This document shows positions 7,373-16,051 of a stretch of 64,000 nt of DNA, in pieces. The notes under the pieces are model-generated. The model was not told the DNA's origin and made no database searches. It worked only from the letters and a program-made list of their open reading frames with translations. The DNA is from Brevibacillus parabrevis (lineage in GTDB: Bacteria; Bacillota; Bacilli; Brevibacillales; Brevibacillaceae): contig NZ_RHHV01000014.1 of assembly GCF_003710905.1 (NCBI RefSeq), positions 1 through 64,000 on the forward strand, written 5' to 3'. The stretch's first letter is position 1, and each line of letters opens with the position of its first letter. The position numbers and the translations under genes are program-made.

Positions 7373-8221
7373 ATGATACAGATCGAGGAAATGCTCGCTA
7401 CGGGTGATTTGGTGGACGATCAGCAAAATCGCAGGGTCAAACTGCACGAGTACGATCGGACGCGCATCAGCGAGTACGACGAACTGCTCAAGCAGGTCGG
7501 AACAAAGTCTGCGGCGACCAAGCTGATCGTCTACGGAAAAAAGCAGGACGTTGGGGAATGGCTTGCGCGGGGATATCGCCAGGAGGGAATCATCGACGGT
7601 TTTTTCCAGGGGCAAAACGCTTACATGCTCACGGCTTATCTCACGGAGGATCGGGCGACATCTGCTGCTCCCGAGCTGGCCGAGGAAATTTTGGCGCTGA
7701 GTCTGGCGAAAGCGGGACCAGGCGAAGAAAAGCCGCTCCCGGAAGGATATCGCATGCGCCCGGCAACAGAAGCGGACGCAGAGGAGCTGGCGAAGCTGTA
7801 CGGCCTCGTTTTCGCGACGTATCCTACGCCGATGGATGATCCCGCGTACATTCAAAAAACGATGCAGGAGGGCACCGTGTACTTCGTAGTCGAGCGGGAC
7901 GGGCAAATCGCCTGTGCGGCGTCTGCGGAGGTGTCAGAGCGCATGGGATCGGCAGAGATGACCGATTGTGCCACCCATCCGGATCACGCCGGAAAAGGGC
8001 TCCTCCAGCCGTTGTTCCACGCGTTGGAACACAAGATGGAGGAAGCAGGGATTTACTATTTGTACACGTTGACGCGGGCCCAATCGGCGGGCATGAACGT
8101 AACAGCCGCCAAAATGGGCTACGAATACCGGGGGCGGCTGATCAACAACTGTACGATTTTTTCCGGATTCGAAGACATGAACATCTGGGTGAAGCCACTT
8201 CGGCCCACGCGCGATGAATAA
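7373..8221 (+). CDS. AblB/YodP-like beta-lysine N6-acetyltransferase
   Basis: A 282-residue protein with an N-terminal region of about 125 residues and a C-terminal GNAT domain (about 128-282; PATEADAEELAKLYG, ATHPDHAGKGLLQPLFHALE as the acetyl-CoA loop). The two-part layout and the length fit AblB/YodP, which acetylates beta-lysine: for osmoprotection in archaea, and in B. subtilis in the yodTSRQP-kamA operon. The neighbouring yodT, yodS, yodR and yodQ homologues support this. ATG 7373 has AGAGGAGGGA upstream. Odd point: the partner lysine 2,3-aminomutase is not in the window. Confidence 0.8.
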   Translation: MIQIEEMLATGDLVDDQQNRRVKLHEYDRTRISEYDELLKQVGTKSAATKLIVYGKKQDVGEWLARGYRQEGIIDGFFQGQNAYMLTAYLTEDRATSAAPELAEEILALSLAKAGPGEEKPLPEGYRMRPATEADAEELAKLYGLVFATYPTPMDDPAYIQKTMQEGTVYFVVERDGQIACAASAEVSERMGSAEMTDCATHPDHAGKGLLQPLFHALEHKMEEAGIYYLYTLTRAQSAGMNVTAAKMGYEYRGRLINNCTIFSGFEDMNIWVKPLRPTRDE

Positions 8222-8223
8222 GG

Positions 8224-9768
8224 CTACTCTTGTGAGGAAGACAGCTGCTGTTGCAGTCGGCGGGCCATAAGTGCCAGCTGAAGCTGCCAGCGCTGATGCG
8301 CGTCCTCCAGGCGGTAGCCTGTTTTTTCTTCAATCTGGGTCAAGCGGTATTTCAGCGTATGCCGATGAATATATAACGCTTGGGAGGTTTGCAGGCCGTT
8401 TCCGTTTTGGGCCAGGTACACTTCCAATGTTTCGAGCAGCTGCTGATTGTACTTGCTGTCGTAGCGGATCAGCGGCTCCAGAATCGGCTTCCACAATGCC
8501 GTCATGCTGTGCTCGTCCCGGTGGTAAGGAAACAGAAACTGATAGCCCTGCATGTCCCGGTAACGCAGCAAATCGGGAGCGGTAGCGAGCAAAGGATACG
8601 CTTGCAGCGCGAACATCGCTTCTTCTGCGGCCGAGGAAACATCTGTCAGCAAATCGCGGGGATTGCTGATCGCCACTTGCAGGGTGGTGGCAGAGTGCAG
8701 CCCTCCCCACCTGGCTGCAAATTGTTCGAGCAACTGCAAGCTCGTCCGGTCGTCGGGCAAAATGAACAAAAGACAGTGCGGGCGCTCCCGCAAAAGGTAC
8801 GAACGTTGATGGCGGTCGCACAGTCTGCGCATCAGGGTAATGACGCTTTGATGCAGCTCCGCGAGCCTGTTGTGCTCGACCGTCTCGACTTTGACCGCGA
8901 CCACGAGGTGCTTGCCGGAGAGCGGATAGCCGAGCATGCGACAGCGGCTTTCCAGGTCTTGCGGACTCATTGGTTTTCCGTTCAGCAGTTCCTCGACGAA
9001 ATCCCCTTTCAACCGCCACTCCGTCGCTGAAACAGCGCGTTCTTTTACATATTCCAGCGCACACAAGGTGGCTGCGTGCTGGAGCGCTACGTCGTCAAGC
9101 TCTTTCCACGATTCCCGCGGCTTGCTCAGGCTGAGCGTGCCAAAATGCTCGCGGCTGGCCCGGATCGGCACCGAATGCACATGCTCCTTGCCTTCTTCCG
9201 TGTACGGCTCCGCCTTGCAGCCGTGCTGGGTCACTTCAAACCCGAGGGCGTCGAGAAGCGTCACCGCACCGCCCGTAAGCTCAGCAAGCTCGCCTGCGAT
9301 CGCTGGTAGCCCTCCTTTGGACAGGGCTGCTTCAATCATCCGGTTGTGAATGGCTTGCGAGTAGGCCAATGTCTCAAACTGCCGATTGACGATCGGCTGC
9401 AAAATCGCTTTGGTAATCGTCGAGAAGTTGATTTCGGTCGGGATTTCGATGAGCGGCAGTTGATGGCGGTCCGCCAGTTCGAGAAAGCTTTCGGGAATTT
9501 CCCGCATGTAAAATCCGGTATGAATAGCGACTCCGCTGAGCTTTTGCCTGGCTAACATCGGGATGAATGAACTGAGCCGCTCGACATTTTCCATCAGCCC
9601 AAATCCGGTTGTAATCAAAAATTCCCCTTCTTGCAGACGGCTGGCATCCTCCAGCACTTCCACGATCGTCACCCAGCGGATCGGATTGTCCAGCCCGCCA
9701 GCACCTGCGATCAGACGCGTCTGAACCATGTCGGGCAGTTGCAGAGCCTCTCTGATCGTAATTGTCAT
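8224..9768 (-). CDS. PucR-family transcriptional regulator
   Basis: A 514-residue regulator. An N-terminal PucR domain (TIREALQLPDMV..., through QEGEFLITTGFGL) is followed by a GGDEF-like middle part and a C-terminal helix-turn-helix (LETLEVYL, then ALYIHRHTLKYRLTQIEEKTG, about 455-500), the standard PucR layout. Such proteins respond to small nitrogenous or carboxylic metabolites and usually control adjacent catabolic genes. It lies between yodP and yodT homologues, transcribed against both and divergent from yodT, so it probably controls this cluster. I chose ATG 9768 because ACGGAGGT lies 7 bases upstream. It ends 3 bases after the convergent AblB gene. Confidence 0.87.
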   Translation of the reverse strand: MTITIREALQLPDMVQTRLIAGAGGLDNPIRWVTIVEVLEDASRLQEGEFLITTGFGLMENVERLSSFIPMLARQKLSGVAIHTGFYMREIPESFLELADRHQLPLIEIPTEINFSTITKAILQPIVNRQFETLAYSQAIHNRMIEAALSKGGLPAIAGELAELTGGAVTLLDALGFEVTQHGCKAEPYTEEGKEHVHSVPIRASREHFGTLSLSKPRESWKELDDVALQHAATLCALEYVKERAVSATEWRLKGDFVEELLNGKPMSPQDLESRCRMLGYPLSGKHLVVAVKVETVEHNRLAELHQSVITLMRRLCDRHQRSYLLRERPHCLLFILPDDRTSLQLLEQFAARWGGLHSATTLQVAISNPRDLLTDVSSAAEEAMFALQAYPLLATAPDLLRYRDMQGYQFLFPYHRDEHSMTALWKPILEPLIRYDSKYNQQLLETLEVYLAQNGNGLQTSQALYIHRHTLKYRLTQIEEKTGYRLEDAHQRWQLQLALMARRLQQQLSSSQE

Positions 9769-9917
9769 GAGGTACACCTCCGTGTTGCGAAGTTCTTTAT
9801 ACAAAATGTACAAAAGATTTTGTCTCTTTGCCACGTTTTTTTTGCCAGCGCGTCGGATGGATGAAACGGGCTGGTCAGCTAGGATAGAGGTAGAGAATAA
9901 GCGAGGTGGCGACGATT
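9769..9917. promoter_or_regulatory. Divergent control region pucR / aminotransferase operon
   Basis: The 149-base divergent gap carries an inverted repeat, ACAAAAT (9801-9807) and ATTTTGT (9817-9823). It is a plausible operator for the PucR-type regulator because a related palindrome occurs beside the second PucR-type gene (33933-33946). Promoter hexamers are not clear. Confidence 0.4.
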
Positions 9918-11270
9918 ATGAGCAGAAGCTATGTAATTAAACCGGAACTGGGCAAGACATATCCGTTCATTTCTCATGGAAAAGGCATTTATTTATACGA
10001 TAAAGACGGCAAGCGTTATATCGATGGCTGCGGTGGCGCTGTCACGGCGAGCATCGGTCACGGCGTGGAGGAAATAGCCGACGCGATGTATCAGCAGGCA
10101 AAAGAAGTATCTTTTGCGTACCGCTCGCATTTCAGCAGCGATGCCGTAGAGGAGCTGGGAGCCAAGCTGGCTGAGTGGGCGCCTGGTTCGCTGAACTGGA
10201 CGTTTTTCGTCAGCAGCGGCTCGGAAGCGACCGAAACAGCGCAAAAGATCGCGATCCAGTACTGGCAGGAAAAAGGCAAGCCGACGAAAAATCGGATCAT
10301 TTCCCGCTGGATGAGCTATCACGGCATCACGATGGGCGCGCTGTCCATGTCGGGTCACGTATTGCGCCGCAAGCGTTTTGCTCCGCTTCTGGAGGACTAT
10401 CCGACGATCACTGGCCCGTATCCGTACCGCAGACCTGAAGGAATGTCGCTTGAGACATACGCCTTGGAATGTGCGAACGAGCTGGAACGCGCCATTTTGC
10501 GAATCGGTGCGGAACAAGTCGCGGCCTTCATCGCTGAGCCAGTCATTGGCGCATCCGGCGGTGCAGTCGTGCCGCCAGATGGCTACTTCCAGCGCATTCG
10601 GGAAATTTGCGACAAGTATGAAGTGCTGTTCATCGCCGACGAAGTGATGACGGGAGTAGGGCGCACAGGGAAAGCGTTCGGGATCGATCACTGGGGCGTC
10701 GTGCCTGACCTGATGACTTTGGGCAAAGGCATGAGCGCAGGCTATACGCCGATGGCCGCCACAATGGTGTCGGATGAGATCATCGAGACGATTACCCAAG
10801 GAAGCGGTCTGATCATGGCTGGACACACGTACAGTGCCAATCCGCAGTCCGCCGCTGTCTCCCTGGCTGTTTTGCAATATGTCGAAAAAAATCAGTTGTT
10901 TGACAAAGCAGCCGAGCAAGGCGCTTACTTGCTGGCACGTCTGCAAGAGCTGGCGGATGAACTGCCGCTGATCGGCGAGGCGCGCGGTCTGGGATTGCTG
11001 TGCGGTCTGGAATTTGTCAAAGACAAGCAAACAAAAGAACCGTTCCCGCTCTCCCAAGGGGTGGCAAGCAAGGTAATTGCAAAAGCGTTCGAAAAAGGGC
11101 TGCTCATTTATCCGGCCATGGGTGGAATCGACGGGGTGGCAGGTGACTCCATCATTGTCTCTCCTCCACTGACGATTACAAAAGCAGAGATCGACGAACT
11201 GATCGGCCTCCTGAAAGAGGCGATTGTCAGCGTATCGCAGGAGTTGAAAGACAAGGCGCTGATCAACTAG
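9918..11270 (+). CDS. Class III aminotransferase, YodT-like
   Basis: A 450-residue fold-type I PLP enzyme of the ornithine/GABA aminotransferase class. Visible are FFVSSGSEATETA (96-109, cofactor phosphate), FIADEVMTGVGRTG (238-251, Asp241 to the pyridine nitrogen) and the cofactor lysine Lys270 in LGKGMSAGY. In B. subtilis the homologue YodT lies in the SigE-dependent yodTSRQP-kamA operon, thought to degrade lysine via beta-lysine derivatives. Here it heads a tight operon with two CoA-transferase subunits, a deacylase and an aldehyde dehydrogenase. ATG 9918 was chosen for GAGGTGG upstream. Confidence 0.87.
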   Translation: MSRSYVIKPELGKTYPFISHGKGIYLYDKDGKRYIDGCGGAVTASIGHGVEEIADAMYQQAKEVSFAYRSHFSSDAVEELGAKLAEWAPGSLNWTFFVSSGSEATETAQKIAIQYWQEKGKPTKNRIISRWMSYHGITMGALSMSGHVLRRKRFAPLLEDYPTITGPYPYRRPEGMSLETYALECANELERAILRIGAEQVAAFIAEPVIGASGGAVVPPDGYFQRIREICDKYEVLFIADEVMTGVGRTGKAFGIDHWGVVPDLMTLGKGMSAGYTPMAATMVSDEIIETITQGSGLIMAGHTYSANPQSAAVSLAVLQYVEKNQLFDKAAEQGAYLLARLQELADELPLIGEARGLGLLCGLEFVKDKQTKEPFPLSQGVASKVIAKAFEKGLLIYPAMGGIDGVAGDSIIVSPPLTITKAEIDELIGLLKEAIVSVSQELKDKALIN

Positions 11271-11286
11271 AGTGGAGGGTCTATCG

Positions 11287-11979
11287 ATGACGAATCGTTT
11301 TGATAAAGTAGTGACCATGCAGGAGGCGCTGTCCCATTTCCGCGACGGGATGACGCTTCTGGCAGGAGGCTTTGGAGGTGTGGGCAATCCGCCCACACTG
11401 ATCCAGGGCATTTTGGATTTGGGTGTGCGCGATTTGACGCTGATCAGCAACGATACCGCGTTTCCACACATCGGGATCGGCAAGCTCGTGACGGAAAAGC
11501 GGGTCAAAAAAGTCATCGCATCCCACATCGGCTCCAATCCGAACGCAGGGGCGCAAATGACGGCCGGAGAGCTTGAGGTCGAGTTTTGCCCTCAAGGCAT
11601 TCTCGCGGAGCGTGTACGGGCAGGCGGCGTCGGTTTGGGAGGCATTTTGTCCGACGTCGGCATCGGCACGATTGCAGAAAAAGGCAAGCAAAAGGTCGTG
11701 CTCGATGGCAAGGAATTTTTGCTGGAGACGCCTTTGACAGCGGAAGTGGCGATCGTCCATGCCAAAAAAGCGGATCGCTTCGGCAATCTGGTTTACGATA
11801 CGAGCGCGCGCAACTTCAATCCGCTTGTGGCGATGGCAGGAGACATCACCATTGTCGAAGCGGACGAGATCGTCGAGGTTGGCGAGCTGAACCCGGAAGA
11901 AATCGTGACGCCGGGCGTGTTCGTCAATTACATCGTGCAAAGTGAAGGGGTGAACTGGCAATGGGCGTGGGAGAAGTAA
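11287..11979 (+). CDS. CoA-transferase subunit A, YodS-like
   Basis: A 230-residue alpha subunit of a butyrate/acetoacetate-type 3-oxoacid CoA-transferase. The glycine-rich LLAGGFGGVGNPPTLIQG near the N-terminus is the family's CoA-binding signature, and the C-terminal NPEEIVTPGVFVNYIV is also typical. It transfers CoA between a short acid and its acyl-CoA partner, together with the next gene. It starts 16 bases after the aminotransferase stop, behind GTGGAGGG, and its 3' end overlaps subunit B by 19 bases, which suggests coupled translation. The true substrate pair is inferred only from the yod context. Confidence 0.88.
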   Translation: MTNRFDKVVTMQEALSHFRDGMTLLAGGFGGVGNPPTLIQGILDLGVRDLTLISNDTAFPHIGIGKLVTEKRVKKVIASHIGSNPNAGAQMTAGELEVEFCPQGILAERVRAGGVGLGGILSDVGIGTIAEKGKQKVVLDGKEFLLETPLTAEVAIVHAKKADRFGNLVYDTSARNFNPLVAMAGDITIVEADEIVEVGELNPEEIVTPGVFVNYIVQSEGVNWQWAWEK

Positions 11980-12638
11980 AAGAGACCGAGAGCTACCGTG
12001 AGCGAATCGCACGCAGGGCGGCCCTGGAAGTCGAGGACGGAATGATTATCAACTTGGGAATCGGCATCCCTACGCTGGTGGCCGATTTCATTCCCGCGGA
12101 CAAACGGGTGATGTTCCACGCCGAGAACGGCATCCTCGGAACCGGGCCAAGTCCGGCAAAAGGGGAAGAAAACGCGATGCTGTGCAATGCAGGCGGCTTT
12201 CCCGTCACCTTGGCGACAGGGGCGTCCTTTTTCGACAGCGCAACGGCATTTGCGATCATCCGCCGGGGCTTGTTGGATATGACCATCCTCGGAGTGCTGG
12301 AGGTCAGCCAAAACGGCGATATTGCCAACTGGATTGTGCCGGGCAAGCGCGTGCCGGGTATGGGCGGGGCGATGGAGCTGGCCCAGAAAGCGAAAAAAGT
12401 GATGGTCGTGACTACGCATCTCGATAAAAATGGCCGTTCCAAAATCGTCCGAGAATGCTCGCTTCCGCTCACTGCCACTCAGGCGGCAGACTGGATCATC
12501 ACGGACATGGCTGTCATGGAAGTTACGCCAGATGGCTTGTATTTGCGCGAGGTCATGTATCCGTACAGTGTGGCGGATGTCATCGGCGCCACCGAAGCGG
12601 AACTGAAGATAGAGGGCGAAGTAGGCGTATTCCGCTAG
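11961..12638 (+). CDS. CoA-transferase subunit B, YodR-like
   Basis: A 225-residue beta subunit carrying the catalytic glutamate in AENGILGTG, the conserved active-site block of class I CoA-transferases. GIGIPTLVADF and GGAMELAQKAKKVMVVTTH are further family blocks. It overlaps subunit A by 19 bases, in the YodS-YodR order of B. subtilis. I infer that the pair activates the keto acid made by the aminotransferase step. Confidence 0.88.
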   Translation: MGVGEVKETESYRERIARRAALEVEDGMIINLGIGIPTLVADFIPADKRVMFHAENGILGTGPSPAKGEENAMLCNAGGFPVTLATGASFFDSATAFAIIRRGLLDMTILGVLEVSQNGDIANWIVPGKRVPGMGGAMELAQKAKKVMVVTTHLDKNGRSKIVRECSLPLTATQAADWIITDMAVMEVTPDGLYLREVMYPYSVADVIGATEAELKIEGEVGVFR

Positions 12639-12692
12639 GCAATAAGCAAAAGACAAAAGGCAAAGGACGAACCCAAGAAACGGAGGAAGAAC

Positions 12693-13973
12693 ATGGCTAA
12701 CTGGCAAGCGCTGATACGAGAGCAGTTGGAAAAGGATCGGGAAGCTTCTGTCAAGCTGCTGCAAGAGTGGGTGCAAAGCCCGAGCGTGCAAGGAGCAGAG
12801 GAAGCGATTCAGAAAAGCATCGCCGATCATTTGGCGAAGATGGGCCTGAGTGTCGACTTGTGGGTCATGGAAGGGGAAGAGCTGGTTTCGCATCCGTACT
12901 TCGTCTCCCCCCGGCAAACGTTTGAAGGCAGTCCGAACGTCGTCGGCGTCTGGAAAGGCGCGGGGAATGGCCGCTCGCTCATTTTGAACGGGCACGTCGA
13001 TGTCGTTCCCGCTGGCGATTACGCCCAGTGGAGCGATGATCCGTTCAGCGGAAAAGTGGAGGACGGCAAACTGTACGGCAGGGGCGCAACCGACATGAAG
13101 GGCGGAAACCTGTCGTCGCTCTTGGCTATTTCCGTCCTGCAAAAGCTCGGTGTCAGCCTGAAGGGAGACGTCATTTTCCAAAGCGTGGTGGAGGAAGAAA
13201 GCGGCGGAGCCGGAACGCTTGCCACCATCCTGCGCGGCTACAAGGCAGATGCTGCGTTGATCCCTGAGCCGACCAACATGAAAATTTTTCCGAAACAGCA
13301 AGGCTCGATGTGGTTCCGTCTGACGGTCAAGGGACGCTCTGCTCATGGCGGCACCCGCTACGAAGGAGTCAGTGCCATCGAGAAAAGCATGCTCGTCGTG
13401 CAGGCGATTGGCCGTCTGGAAAAAGAGCGTAACGACCGTCTCGATGATCCGCTGTACGCCAAGCTGCCGATTCCGATCCCGATCAACATCGGGGTCATCG
13501 AAGGCGGAAAATGGCCGTCGTCTGTCGCGGATCTCGTCAAGCTGGAAGGCAGGATGGGAGTCGCTCCCGGCGAGCAGATGGAGGATGCCAAGGCAGAAAT
13601 GGAAGCGGCTTTGCAGCGTCTGGCAGAAGTCGATCCGTGGTTTGCGGAGCAGCCAGTCGAGCTGGAATGGTACGGCGCGCGCTGGGTGCCGGGGGATGTC
13701 GCACAGGATCATCCGCTCATGGACATTTTGCAGGACAAGTTTGCGGCCGTGACGGGCGAGCGTGCCATTGTGGAAGCATCTCCGTGGGGAACAGACGGCG
13801 GCTTGTTGACGGCTTTGGCCGATACGCCTGCTATCGTCGTGGGGCCTGGTGTTACACAAGTAGCGCACTATCGGGACGAGTACATCGTTTTGGATGACGT
13901 CTTCCGCTGCGCGGAAATTTTTGCTTTGACTCTGCTCGACTGGTGCGGGGTAGCCGAAGGGCCAGCGCAGTAA
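12693..13973 (+). CDS. M20-family deacylase/peptidase, YodQ-like
   Basis: A 426-residue metal-dependent amidohydrolase of the ArgE/DapE/ACY1/CPG2 family. Zinc-site blocks are present: LNGHVDVVPAG, GRGATDMKGG and VVEEESGGAG, and a dimerisation-domain RSAHGGTRYEG follows. In the B. subtilis yod operon the homologue YodQ is presumed to deacylate an N-acetylated intermediate, which fits with AblB acetylating beta-lysine. CGGAGGAAG precedes the ATG. The 54-base gap to the CoA-transferase has no terminator, so it belongs to the same operon. Confidence 0.85.
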   Translation: MANWQALIREQLEKDREASVKLLQEWVQSPSVQGAEEAIQKSIADHLAKMGLSVDLWVMEGEELVSHPYFVSPRQTFEGSPNVVGVWKGAGNGRSLILNGHVDVVPAGDYAQWSDDPFSGKVEDGKLYGRGATDMKGGNLSSLLAISVLQKLGVSLKGDVIFQSVVEEESGGAGTLATILRGYKADAALIPEPTNMKIFPKQQGSMWFRLTVKGRSAHGGTRYEGVSAIEKSMLVVQAIGRLEKERNDRLDDPLYAKLPIPIPINIGVIEGGKWPSSVADLVKLEGRMGVAPGEQMEDAKAEMEAALQRLAEVDPWFAEQPVELEWYGARWVPGDVAQDHPLMDILQDKFAAVTGERAIVEASPWGTDGGLLTALADTPAIVVGPGVTQVAHYRDEYIVLDDVFRCAEIFALTLLDWCGVAEGPAQ

Positions 13974-14139
13974 GGAAGCCGCAGCGTCTTTTTCTAGGGC
14001 GCTTTTAAGCTACTTGAGATGGTAATTGTGAAAAAAAGGAAAAAGTTTGAGCGCAGGACAAGGAAGCGCCGTCTGCTCTGGAGAATGATTGGGAGAGGCT
14101 TTGAGAGATCCAATCGTGTCAGGGACGGAGGAGACGGCG

Positions 14140-15558
14140 ATGAGAAGAGCGTGTTTTATCGGGGGAAAGTGGATACCTATGGCAGACCATGCCCCGTTGT
14201 ATTCGCCTTGTACAGGTCAGGTGATCGCACACATTCCCCAGGCGGATGCTGTGGCAGTAGAGCGGGCGATTGCAGCGGCCGAAGAAGCTACAACCCCCAT
14301 GCGCCGCATGCCAGCTTACCAGCGTGCAGCCATTCTGGAGAAAATCGCCATCCTGTTGGATGAGCGAATGGAGGAAGCTGCCCGGATCGTCGCGCTGGAA
14401 GCGGGAAAACCGATTCGGACAGCGCGCGGCGAAATCATCCGCACGGTGCAGACGTACAGGTTTGCAGCGGAAGAAGCCAAGCGGCTGCACGGGGAAACGA
14501 TTCCGCTGGACGCTGCTATCGGTGGCGAAGGCCGTCTCGCTTACACGGTGCGCGAGCCTTTGGGAGTCGTGGGCGCGATCACGCCGTTTCCTTTTCCTTT
14601 CAATTCGATAGCGCACAAGGTCGGGCCTGCGATCTCTGCTGGCAATACAGTCGTATTGAAGCCAGCTTCGCAGACCCCGATCAGTGCGCTTTTTCTCGCT
14701 GAGCTGGCAGAGCAGGCTGGACTCCCGGCAGGAGCGCTAAACGTCGTCACAGGAAGCGCAGAGGTCGTGGGCCACAAGCTGGTTACCGACCCGCGAGTTC
14801 GCGCCGTGACCTTTTCCGGAAGCCCTGAAGTGGGCGTCGAGGTGCGCAATCGGGCCGGCTTGAAAAAAGTAATCTTGGAGCTGGGCGCCAATTCTGCGGT
14901 CATCGTCGACCGCGATACGCCGCTGGACGAGGTCGTTTTGCGCTGCTTGTTCGGGGCTTTTGCTTATTCCGGTCAAGTGTGTGTGTCTGTGCAACGAATT
15001 TATGTTGTGACGGACATCTATGACGAATTTGTCCGCCGCTTTGTGGAACAGACGGTGGCGTTGCGCGGGGGAGATTCGCTGGAAGAAGAAGCGGACTTTT
15101 CCGCCATGGTCCATCCGAAGCAGACAGAGCGCGTGCTTGCCTGGATCGGGGAAGCGCTCGACCAAGGGGCGAAGCTCGCCTGCGGCGGCGAACTGATGGG
15201 GCGGATGCTTTTGCCGACCGTCCTGACGCATGTGCCGCGGGAGGCAAAGATTGCCCGCGAGGAAGTATTCGGGCCTGTCGTCATGATCAATCCGGTACAG
15301 TCGGTCCAGCAGGCGATCAGGCTGGTCAATGATTCGCGGTACGGCTTGCAGGCGGGGGTTTACACGAACAATTTGTCACTGGCGTTGGAAGCGGCGGACG
15401 AGCTTAGAGTGGGCGGGGTTATCATCAATGACATCCCGACGTTCCGGGTGGATCACATGCCGTTTGGCGGCGTGAAGGAGAGCGGGCTGGGACGGGAAGG
15501 TGTCGCGTGCGCCGTCGAGGAACTGAGCGAGTTGAAGCTCGTCGTCGTCAAGCGGTAA
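14140..15558 (+). CDS. Aldehyde dehydrogenase family protein
   Basis: A 472-residue NAD(P)-dependent aldehyde dehydrogenase. Catalytic Cys281 sits in YSGQVCVSVQR and the general base Glu247 in ILELGANSA; the cofactor blocks TPFPFPFNSIAHKV and FSGSPEVG are also present. The variant YSGQVC and the length place it near glyceraldehyde-3-phosphate/succinate-semialdehyde types. It is the last gene of the yod-like operon and has no counterpart in B. subtilis yodTSRQP, so it may oxidise a semialdehyde made by the aminotransferase. I chose ATG 14140 behind GACGGAGGAGA; a longer frame has no site. Confidence 0.85.
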   Translation: MRRACFIGGKWIPMADHAPLYSPCTGQVIAHIPQADAVAVERAIAAAEEATTPMRRMPAYQRAAILEKIAILLDERMEEAARIVALEAGKPIRTARGEIIRTVQTYRFAAEEAKRLHGETIPLDAAIGGEGRLAYTVREPLGVVGAITPFPFPFNSIAHKVGPAISAGNTVVLKPASQTPISALFLAELAEQAGLPAGALNVVTGSAEVVGHKLVTDPRVRAVTFSGSPEVGVEVRNRAGLKKVILELGANSAVIVDRDTPLDEVVLRCLFGAFAYSGQVCVSVQRIYVVTDIYDEFVRRFVEQTVALRGGDSLEEEADFSAMVHPKQTERVLAWIGEALDQGAKLACGGELMGRMLLPTVLTHVPREAKIAREEVFGPVVMINPVQSVQQAIRLVNDSRYGLQAGVYTNNLSLALEAADELRVGGVIINDIPTFRVDHMPFGGVKESGLGREGVACAVEELSELKLVVVKR

Positions 15559-15631
15559 AGCGGTAGGCCGCTTCTGCCGACGCTTGCAAGCGGTCTTGCA
15601 GCTGTGCTATAGTTAAACCAGCTATTGATGC

Positions 15632-15720
15632 GGAGGGATACCGAAGTGGTCATAACGGGGCGGTCTTGAAAACCGTTAGAGTGCAAGCTCACGCGGGTTC
15701 GAATCCTGCTCCCTCCGCCA
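15632..15720 (+). tRNA. tRNA-Ser(TGA)
   Basis: An 89-base serine tRNA. GGAGGGA pairs with TCCCTCC, anticodon TGA in a CTTGAAA loop, long variable arm, GGTTCGAATCC T-loop, CCA encoded. A terminator follows 30 bases later. Confidence 0.96.
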
Positions 15721-15750
15721 CCATGTTTTCATTACCCCGAATAGGACACG

Positions 15751-15784
15751 AAGATCTCTTTCGTTTAAAGAGGTCTTTTTTATT
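15751..15784 (+). terminator. Terminator after tRNA-Ser
   Basis: AAGATCTCTT / AAAGAGGTCTT hairpin followed by TTTTTATTT. Confidence 0.8.
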
Positions 15785-15934
15785 TCAGCAAAATGCAAGC
15801 GTGTGCTCCGACGCCGAAGCTGCCCATTCCAGTACACACCGTTTTTTTCCTCAAAATCCAGAAGAACCAATATCGAAGAGCGGCCCGTTTTAAGATATGC
15901 TGTACACAAGGACTCGAATGTTTCTTGGGGCCTG

Positions 15935-15976
15935 CGGCAGCTTCAATAATGCAGAGGGAGCTGCCGTCTTTTTTTG
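15935..15976 (+). terminator. Orphan terminator hairpin
   Basis: CGGCAGCT / AGCTGCCG, 8-bp stem with a 16-base loop, followed by TCTTTTTTT. No plus-strand gene ends between it and the previous terminator, so it may end a short untranslated transcript or act as a leader attenuator of the acyl-CoA ligase gene that starts 76 bases on. Confidence 0.55.
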
Positions 15977-16051
15977 CTATTAAAAGTCAGAAAATAAACA
16001 TAACGCAGAAAATTTAGATATAATAAGGGGGAATACGGTGAGGGAGGGTTT

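Noticed and set aside
11928..13868. 646-codon minus-strand frame opposite the CoA-transferase and deacylase genes
   Set aside because: Shadow of genuine plus-strand genes; composition is His/Arg-rich and no ribosome site is visible.
14019..14363. Arg/Lys-rich frame just before the aldehyde dehydrogenase
   Set aside because: Overlaps the dehydrogenase in another frame and lacks a site at its start.
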